From Sphingomonadales bacterium (GTDB lineage Bacteria; Pseudomonadota; Alphaproteobacteria; Sphingomonadales; Sphingomonadaceae), in assembly GCA_013298745.1 (NCBI GenBank), contig JAAFIT010000057.1, positions 1-9,932 of the forward strand: a DNA stretch of 9,932 bases. Reading direction: 5' to 3'. Below, piece by piece: positions 1 through 5,774 of this stretch. Made by a program: the position numbers and the translations under genes. The notes under the pieces were generated by a model. That model worked only from the letters and a program-made list of their open reading frames with translations, was not told the DNA's origin and ran no database searches. The stretch's first letter is position 1; every line of letters begins with the position of its first letter.

Positions 1-516
1 GGTCCAGTAAATCTGGTTGTTGATATACTTGCTGATTGCCGGACCGAGTGGCCTCGCAAATGCCAAGGACAGCGTTGTCGTTACCCAATATGCCCAAAAT
101 ATCCGGATCGTCATCGGCATTTCAGATACGGCATCTCGGATCTTGTCACGCATCTCGCGTGAGGTCGAAAAATTCCAGATGAAGACCGCAACCACCATGA
201 ACAGGACAAACCGGGAGAACGAAATCCACGGCAGACCGGGCAAGTTCAAAGCGATATAGGAGGGCCAAGCAACGCTGATCCCCATAAAGGCAATCATCAG
301 TTGCTGGAGCCTGTCGTAATACACACCGCCGATGTCGGGCATCAACCACAAGATCAGCACCGTCATGATCAGTATGGGGGTTGCCGGAAACGACAGGAGT
401 TGGGGGGGCAGAATAGCGGCCATCAATCCGTAGAAGGCCGCCACGAACACAAGCAGCACCCCGAGCAGGAACCGTTCCAGCCGGCCACGCTTGCGACGCC
501 TCTCATAGGGCTTCAT
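1..516 (-). CDS. Multi-pass membrane protein, N-terminal part; O-antigen ligase/polysaccharide polymerase-like (partial)
   Basis: The leftward frame is open for 172 codons from ATG at 516 to the window edge, so the C-terminal part is missing. The protein starts with a very basic stretch (KPYERRRKRGR, residues 2-12). Hydrophobic segments follow at about 16-36, 46-60, 69-87, 98-115 and 137-155, which fits an inner-membrane protein with a cytoplasmic, positively charged N-terminus. The pattern, including a Pro-Asp-Ile-Gly-Gly turn after the second segment and the NNQIYWT stretch at 166-172, resembles sphingomonad proteins annotated as O-antigen ligase or exopolysaccharide polymerase. That assignment is from memory of the family and its diagnostic loop lies outside the window. 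The ATG has no clear Shine-Dalgarno. An in-frame GTG at 531 is an alternative start, just downstream of a stop. The adjacent GMD-like gene supports a surface-glycan role. The membrane-protein call is firm; the family call is moderate. Confidence 0.62.
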   Translation of the reverse strand, partial: MKPYERRRKRGRLERFLLGVLLVFVAAFYGLMAAILPPQLLSFPATPILIMTVLILWLMPDIGGVYYDRLQQLMIAFMGISVAWPSYIALNLPGLPWISFSRFVLFMVVAVFIWNFSTSREMRDKIRDAVSEMPMTIRIFWAYWVTTTLSLAFARPLGPAISKYINNQIYWT

Positions 517-563
517 GATTGTCGTGACCACGAACCGGAACCTGCGTCTTTAACCTTGATGTT

Positions 564-577
564 GCCGTAAAAACGGC
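564..577. other. Small hairpin in the divergent intergenic region
   Basis: The arms GCCGT and ACGGC flank an AAAA loop. It lies between the leftward ligase-like gene and the rightward GMD-like gene. In the leftward direction it would fall in the 5' untranslated region of the membrane-protein gene. No function can be assigned. The rest of 532-664 shows nothing else that I can support. Confidence 0.3.
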
Positions 578-664
578 CTGAAGAGCTGAACCTGCTCTGC
601 CATTCCGCCGCGCCGCAATAGACGATTACGCGCGAACCGACTACCCGTCATCTCGCAGATCGGC

Positions 665-699
665 TTGACACCGGTCGATGCGATATCGACATCACAGAC
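665..699 (+). promoter_or_regulatory. Candidate promoter and palindromic operator of the GMD-like gene
   Basis: A consensus TTGACA lies at 665-670. At a 17-bp spacing the -10 position is GACATC (688-693), a weak match. This would place transcription initiation at or next to the ATG at 700, where no Shine-Dalgarno is seen, so a leaderless mRNA is possible. Inside the spacer is a perfect inverted repeat: GTCGAT (674-679), 5 bases, ATCGAC (685-690). A dimeric repressor bound there would cover the -10 region. The repeat is seen directly; its regulatory role is inferred. Confidence 0.35.
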
Positions 700-1536
700 A
701 TGTCATCGCCCGCCTGCATCATTATCGGTCTCGACAACCACGTTGGCGCCTATCTGGCCCGGCTCCTCGACGCACGAGGTGTCGGCCTGGCCGGCACCGG
801 CGATCCGCATCTGGTGCAGCGACTTGGCATTGCTGATGCCATTGCGCCTGTGGCTGCGACCGATGTCGCAACGGCGACCCGGTCGGCGCGATTGGTCTTT
901 GCTGTCAGCGACGGCTCCGCCGCGCGCGCGGACACCATCGCAGAAAGTCTGGCCTCGGCTGCGACGAGCGGAACACCGCCGCGCGTCATCCACGTGGCGG
1001 ACGTTGCAGCGCTCGATGCCCCAGTCGTGCGCGATACGCTGCGTCGGGTTTCGCAAGCACGGACGGGCGACGGCGTCGAAACGGCTAACGCATTGCTCGA
1101 GGCGCATGATTCGCGGCTTGGCCCAGCGGATTCGCTGCTCGCTCGCATTACTGGTGCTGCATGGCGTGCTGCGCAGACCGACGAGCAAAGCACGTCGCCC
1201 CTGGTCATTCCGGAGCCCGGTCCGCGTGACTGGGGCTGGACTCCGGAATATGTCGATGCGGTCGCGCGGTTGGCGATGCGGCCGACGCTCATCGATCTGG
1301 TGGTCGCCAGCGGCCATTTGCTCAGTGCTAGTGACATGGCAACACATGCCTTTGCCTATTTTCGCCGCAATGCCGTCGACCATGTTCAAATCGTCGGCAC
1401 AGGCGCCGACGTTGCGGCGGTGAATCCCGCCCCGGTAAAGGCCGCTACAGGCTGGTCAGCCTCGACCTATGGCCGCGATCTGGTACGGGCGATTTGCGAA
1501 GGTGCCGCCGATCGTGGTCAGGATCTGTTGATTTAG
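700..1536 (+). CDS. Degenerate GDP-mannose 4,6-dehydratase-like protein (short-chain dehydrogenase fold)
   Basis: The product has 278 residues, against about 320-370 for GDP-mannose 4,6-dehydratase (GMD), which converts GDP-mannose to GDP-4-keto-6-deoxymannose with NADP. The C-terminal half keeps GMD landmarks: RDWG at 176-179 with Tyr184, a VVASGHLLSASDM stretch at 201-213 matching the family's 'ATGETHSVREF' segment, and a KAATGW...LVRAI end at 247-265 matching 'KAREKLGW...LVREM'. The N-terminus has a strand-glycine start (IIIGLDNHVGAYLARLL, 7-23), but the central glycine of the usual GxxGxxG is Asn13. I find no Tyr-x-x-x-Lys catalytic pair in the middle, where the protein is shortened and rich in Ala and Arg. 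It is therefore probably not an active dehydratase; a binding or regulatory role is inference. The frame is intact from ATG to TAG, so it is not an obvious pseudogene. It is divergent from a ligase-like membrane protein. Confidence 0.7.
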   Translation: MSSPACIIIGLDNHVGAYLARLLDARGVGLAGTGDPHLVQRLGIADAIAPVAATDVATATRSARLVFAVSDGSAARADTIAESLASAATSGTPPRVIHVADVAALDAPVVRDTLRRVSQARTGDGVETANALLEAHDSRLGPADSLLARITGAAWRAAQTDEQSTSPLVIPEPGPRDWGWTPEYVDAVARLAMRPTLIDLVVASGHLLSASDMATHAFAYFRRNAVDHVQIVGTGADVAAVNPAPVKAATGWSASTYGRDLVRAICEGAADRGQDLLI

Positions 1537-1579
1537 CCGCTGCCTGCTCGATGCGTCATGACAGGCGCAAGAACGAAAA

Positions 1580-1607
1580 AGGGCGCTCCCATCGCCGGGA
1601 GCGCCCT
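1580..1607 (-). terminator. Intrinsic terminator downstream of tRNA-Ala, possibly bidirectional
   Basis: A perfect 11-bp stem, AGGGCGCTCCC (1580-1590) with GGGAGCGCCCT (1597-1607), encloses a 6-base loop. Read leftward it is followed by a T run (complement of AAAAA at 1576-1580), which makes a classical rho-independent terminator 8 bases beyond the tRNA-Ala CCA end. Read rightward the following bases are only moderately T-rich (CTTCTATCT), so it may also help end the GMD-like transcript. Confidence 0.85.
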
Positions 1608-1615
1608 CTTCTATC

Positions 1616-1691
1616 TGGTGGAGCCTAACGGGATCGAACCGTTGACCTCTACAATGCCATCGTAGCGCTCTCCCAGCTGAGCTAAGGCCCC
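1616..1691 (-). tRNA. tRNA-Ala (anticodon GGC)
   Basis: The leftward strand folds into a full cloverleaf of 76 bases including the encoded CCA (complement of 1616-1618). The acceptor arms GGGGCCT and AGGCTCC pair with one G-U wobble. The D arm is GCTC...GAGC, the anticodon stem is CTACG/TGTAG with loop ATGGCAT, and the T arm is AACGG TTCGATC CCGTT. The anticodon GGC at positions 34-36 reads the alanine codons GCC and GCU. A strong terminator follows directly, so the gene seems to be transcribed as a short separate unit or at the end of the upstream zinc-ribbon transcript. Confidence 0.97.
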
Positions 1692-1701
1692 AGAAACTTT
1701 T

Positions 1702-1723
1702 CGCTTCCGGTGGGACGGAAGCG
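1702..1723. other. Perfect hairpin between the FYDLN gene and tRNA-Ala
   Basis: Arms CGCTTCCG (1702-1709) and CGGAAGCG (1716-1723) enclose a 6-base loop. Read leftward, it lies 75 bases after the FYDLN stop codon and 10 bases before the mature 5' end of tRNA-Ala, and it is followed by AAAAGTTTCT. It lacks a proper T run, so it is either a weak terminator for the zinc-ribbon gene or a structured 5' leader on the tRNA precursor. Confidence 0.5.
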
Positions 1724-1797
1724 GGACGCGCCGGTTAGGACAAAGCGTTTCGCGGCGCAAGCCGGAAAATACAATGTCACCCGGTGCGGGTCGATTT

Positions 1798-2118
1798 TCA
1801 GCCCTCTTCGTCTTCGCCGGTGGTCACAACCGTGCCGAGATCATCGTCATCGCCCAGATCGACATCGGGCGCTTCGGCGTCTTCGGCGGCATCGAGGTCA
1901 AGATCCTCGTCAACGGCGACATCACCTGTAACGCCATCGGCTTCATTGGCCGGCTTGGCCTGTTCGAACGGCGTCGTCTGCTTGGATTTGAGAATCGGTT
2001 CCGGAACCCATGCATAACCGCAGGCGATGCAGGTGACAGGCTCGTCCTTCGCCAGGTCGTAAAACCGCGTGTTGCACTTCGGGCAGGCACGCTTGGTGCC
2101 CCATTCAGCCTTGACCAC
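1798..2118 (-). CDS. FYDLN-type zinc-ribbon protein with acidic tail (TIGR02300 family)
   Basis: The product is a 106-residue soluble protein. The N-terminus MVKAEWGTKRACPKC, the FYDL signature (19-22) and the cysteine pairs C12/C15 and C30/C33 form a zinc ribbon typical of the TIGR02300/FYDLN family, which is widespread in Alphaproteobacteria and has no established biochemical function. From about residue 61 the protein is a low-complexity acidic tail rich in Asp and Glu, probably disordered. I chose the GTG at 2118 because a GGAG Shine-Dalgarno (complement of 2125-2128) lies 6 bases upstream and because family members begin immediately before the Lys-Ala/Pro-Glu-Trp-Gly motif. A longer frame to 2196 would add residues the family lacks. 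The gene is divergent from aroA, with 89 bases between the start codons; the promoters of both must lie in or around this gap. Family call firm, function unknown. Confidence 0.9.
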   Translation of the reverse strand: MVKAEWGTKRACPKCNTRFYDLAKDEPVTCIACGYAWVPEPILKSKQTTPFEQAKPANEADGVTGDVAVDEDLDLDAAEDAEAPDVDLGDDDDLGTVVTTGEDEEG

Positions 2119-2132
2119 AATATTCTCCGTAA

Positions 2133-3557
<1,425 letters not shown>

Positions 3558-3566
3558 CGAAGCCGC

Positions 3567-4712
3567 TTACGTCCCTTTTGTGCCAAACCGGGCTTCCAGC
3601 ACATCGCCGATGCGTCGTGACGCATCACCGATGCCATAGGGCATCGCCGGCTCACTCATACGGCGTATCGCTTCGGTGTCAGCGAGCAGCGCGCGCGCGG
3701 CCGCAACGATCGCCATGGTGTCGCTGCCGACGAGCCGAGCATTGCCGCTGGCAACACCCTCGTGACGTTCGGTGACATCGCGCAGCACGAGCAGCGGGAG
3801 GCCGAGTACCGGCGCCTCCTCCTGCACACCGCCCGAATCGGTCAATGCCAGCGTTGCCTGCTCCATCAGCCAAACGAACGCGGGATAGTCCAGCGCCGGC
3901 AACAGATGAACGCCGGCGACGCTCGCCAGCGCCGCAATCGCTGGCGCCATAACCGCCGGACTCGGGTGCATTGGCATGACAATTTCCGCATCGGCGGCCA
4001 GGATTTTGACCGCTGCCAAGATCGCCGCGAGCCGATTTCCGTGATTTTCCCGGCGATGGGCGGTAACCAGGATCAGCGGGCGTCGCCGGTCGATGGTCGC
4101 AAAGCGCGCCACTAAAGCCGCTGCCAGCGCTGCGTCGCCGCGCAGGCGGGCCCGCATCAATTGCAGCGCATCAATGCCGGTGTTTCCTGTGACATGGATT
4201 GCTGCCGACGCGATGCCTTCGGCCAGCAACGCGGTTCGCGCTGCGGCGGTTGGCGCGAAATGCAACATGGCGACTTGACCAATTAGCCGACGATGCATCT
4301 CTTCCGGAAAAGGTTCGATGTCGCCCGATCGGAGCCCGGCTTCGACATGAACCAGAGGTAGCCGGGCATAGTAAGCCGCCTGGGCACCGGCCCAGGCGCT
4401 CGTCGTATCGCCCTGAACGATCACGGCGGCAGGGCGCAGCCTCTCGAATTGCCGTGTCAGCGCCGGCACCAATTGCCCTATGACATCGGCGGGCACCTGC
4501 CCTTCTCGCATGATATCGAGATTGAAATCGGGTATCAGACCGAAGTCGCCAAGCGCATTTGCCAGCAATTCACGATGCTGACCGGTCGCGACCAATAGCG
4601 TGCGACAGCCGCGACGTTCCAGATCAAGCATGACGGGAGCAAGCTTCAGCGCCTCGGGTCGCGTACCTGCGACGACCAGAAACGTTTTTGTTGAAAATGC
4701 CCCCACCGCCAT
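3567..4712 (-). CDS. wecB: UDP-N-acetylglucosamine 2-epimerase (non-hydrolysing)
   Basis: The enzyme interconverts UDP-GlcNAc and UDP-ManNAc, a precursor for surface polysaccharides, in the cytoplasm. The product has 381 residues, close to the usual 370-390. It shows the GT-B epimerase pattern: GTRPEALKLAP (16-26), QGDTTSAWAGA (100-110) with Asp102, HVEAGLRSGD (122-131) with Glu124, FPEEMHRR (135-142), VTGNTGID (174-181), TAHRREN (217-223) with His218 or 219 depending on numbering, DSGGVQEEAP (292-301) and the ERHEGVASGN stretch (315-324). These include the acidic and histidine residues known to matter in the E. coli enzyme. The start lacks a visible Shine-Dalgarno. It runs against its neighbours, tail to tail with aroA (9 bases) and head to head with cmk (192 bases). 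No UDP-ManNAc dehydrogenase gene is adjacent, so the downstream sugar pathway is not known from this window. Confidence 0.95.
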   Translation of the reverse strand: MAVGAFSTKTFLVVAGTRPEALKLAPVMLDLERRGCRTLLVATGQHRELLANALGDFGLIPDFNLDIMREGQVPADVIGQLVPALTRQFERLRPAAVIVQGDTTSAWAGAQAAYYARLPLVHVEAGLRSGDIEPFPEEMHRRLIGQVAMLHFAPTAAARTALLAEGIASAAIHVTGNTGIDALQLMRARLRGDAALAAALVARFATIDRRRPLILVTAHRRENHGNRLAAILAAVKILAADAEIVMPMHPSPAVMAPAIAALASVAGVHLLPALDYPAFVWLMEQATLALTDSGGVQEEAPVLGLPLLVLRDVTERHEGVASGNARLVGSDTMAIVAAARALLADTEAIRRMSEPAMPYGIGDASRRIGDVLEARFGTKGT

Positions 4713-4867
4713 AAGTCAACGCTAATTCACAACCGAAATAGCTGCAAGTGCGACATGCTTGTTCGAATCATTTTCTATCCGAATTGTTTTGCAACCATTG
4801 TGGCAGCAAATTTGTGCGCAACAGGTTGGTTGAAAGCGGCCGGGCGCAAAGATTGCTCGGCACGGTC

Positions 4868-4896
4868 TTGTTGAAGGGCCCCGTCGCAGGCCTATG
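4868..4896 (+). promoter_or_regulatory. Candidate cmk promoter
   Basis: TTGTTG (4868-4873) and CCTATG (4891-4896) are spaced by 17 bases and resemble -35 and -10 elements. Initiation would fall at about 4902-4905, at the GTG start of cmk, implying little or no leader. The match is imperfect. The rest of the 192-base gap between wecB and cmk is more AT-rich than the genes and must also hold the wecB promoter, which I cannot place. Confidence 0.25.
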
Positions 4897-4904
4897 CGAG
4901 ACCC

Positions 4905-5573
4905 GTGACACAACAGCCAGCCTCTCACCTCGTTATCGCCGTCGATGGTCCCGCCGCCAGTGGCAAGGGCACGATCGCGCGGGCGCTGGCTCGCCGCTAT
5001 GGCCTGCCGCACCTCGATACAGGGAAACTTTACCGCGCCACCGGGCTGGCGGTACGGCTATCTGGCGGGCGACCGGAAGATGCCGATCGCGCAGCGGCAG
5101 CGGCACGCACGCTGGATCCAGCGCTTCTCGACGATCCCGAACTGATGAGCAGTGAAAATGCCCAGGCGGCGTCGATCGTTTCGGCGCATCCCGCGGTGCG
5201 CGCGGCGCTGTTCGAGGTCCAGCGCGCCTTTGCAGGCCAACCAGGCGGCGCTGTGCTCGATGGCCGTGATATCGGCACCGTGATTGCGCCGGATGCCAGC
5301 GCCAAGCTTTTTGTTACCGCATCGCCTTTGGTACGCGCCCAGCGCCGCCACACCGAACTGGTCCGCAGCGGCGATCCTCGTGATCTGGCCACCGTCCTCG
5401 CAGACATCGAGGCACGCGATGCGCGCGATTCGGGGCGCAGCACCGCTCCCCTGGTGCAGGCGGCGGACGCTGCCTTGCTCGATACGACGGAACTGGCTAT
5501 AGACGCCGCCGTCCAGCGCGCGATTGCCCTTGTGGAATTGGCAATGTCGCCGGATGGCCAGCAACAGGTCTGA
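4905..5573 (+). CDS. cmk: Cytidylate kinase
   Basis: CMP kinase transfers phosphate from ATP to CMP and dCMP in pyrimidine nucleotide metabolism. The 222-residue length matches the family (E. coli 227). A P-loop GPAASGKGT lies at 15-23, followed by LDTGKLYRATGLAV (37-50), the substrate-binding LDGRDIGTVI (118-127), FVTASPLVRAQRR (136-148) and the lid segment RDARDSGRS (171-179), then VQAADAALLDTTEL (184-197). The GTG at 4905 is the start that gives the usual short lead before the P-loop strand. The ATG at 4894 is in another frame and stops after four codons. The gene precedes rpsA in the same direction, a common pairing in Proteobacteria. Here a 172-base gap separates them, so rpsA may have its own promoter as well as readthrough from cmk. 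Confidence 0.95.
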   Translation: MTQQPASHLVIAVDGPAASGKGTIARALARRYGLPHLDTGKLYRATGLAVRLSGGRPEDADRAAAAARTLDPALLDDPELMSSENAQAASIVSAHPAVRAALFEVQRAFAGQPGGAVLDGRDIGTVIAPDASAKLFVTASPLVRAQRRHTELVRSGDPRDLATVLADIEARDARDSGRSTAPLVQAADAALLDTTELAIDAAVQRAIALVELAMSPDGQQQV

Positions 5574-5582
5574 AACGTCATA

Positions 5583-5595
5583 GGGCCCTGGGCCC
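5583..5595 (+). other. GC-rich hairpin after cmk
   Basis: GGGCC (5583-5587) and GGCCC (5591-5595) can pair around a 3-base loop, 9 bases after the cmk stop codon. A T-rich stretch (CTTTCGGTTTTG) follows after a few bases. It could be a weak terminator or attenuator between cmk and rpsA. The stem is short and the T run is not immediate, so this is tentative. Confidence 0.3.
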
Positions 5596-5630
5596 GGCTT
5601 TCGGTTTTGCCTCTGGTCACGACTTTGGAG

Positions 5631-5684
5631 CGGTCGGCATGGTGCCACCGCGACAACGAGGAACAGCGGGCAATGGTGCCGGCT
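5631..5684 (+). promoter_or_regulatory. Structured leader of rpsA: two related hairpins around a strong Shine-Dalgarno
   Basis: Hairpin A (5631-5650) pairs CGGT with ACCG and GGCA with TGCC, with one bulged C and a TGG loop. Hairpin B (5665-5684) pairs AGC with GCT and GGCA with TGCC around a G-G mismatch and an ATGG loop. Between them lies GAGGAA (5658-5663). The loop of B holds an ATG (5673) 9 bases after that Shine-Dalgarno. The repeat of the same GGCA/TGCC core suggests a designed leader. In enterobacteria S1 represses its own translation through structured rpsA leaders; equivalence here is inference. Confidence 0.4.
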
Positions 5685-5774
5685 GAGAGATTTCACGATG
5701 GGCAGACCCCACGTGCCGGTCTCGAAAAAAGGTTATACGAAGTTTATGGCAACTGCCGCTCAGCCGACGCGTGA
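5673..5774 (+). CDS. Possible 33-codon upstream ORF overlapping the rpsA start
   Basis: The ATG at 5673 lies 9 bases after GAGGAA, a better Shine-Dalgarno than the one near rpsA. The frame encodes 33 residues (MVPAERFHDGQ...) and stops with TGA at 5772-5774, 29 bases inside rpsA in a different frame. The peptide resembles nothing I know. If translated, its likely role is to control or couple rpsA translation rather than to make a functional protein. It could equally be chance. Confidence 0.3.
   Translation: MVPAERFHDGQTPRAGLEKRLYEVYGNCRSADA

Noticed and set aside
402..408. Seven-base G run (C run in the leftward membrane-protein gene) as a phase-variation tract
   Set aside because: Seven bases is short for slippage-based switching and encodes an ordinary Pro-Pro in frame. 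A similar run occurs in the non-coding leader of ihfB.
301..570. Rightward open frame of 89 codons at the left edge
   Set aside because: It lies opposite the leftward membrane-protein frame, which is open to the edge with regularly spaced hydrophobic segments. The rightward translation is His/Gln-rich without pattern.
703..1389. Leftward open frames of 228 and 195 codons, and a rightward one, overlapping the GMD-like gene
   Set aside because: Only the rightward frame 700-1536 shows family motifs (RDWG and the conserved C-terminal pattern). The others give Arg/Ser-rich translations typical of shadow frames.
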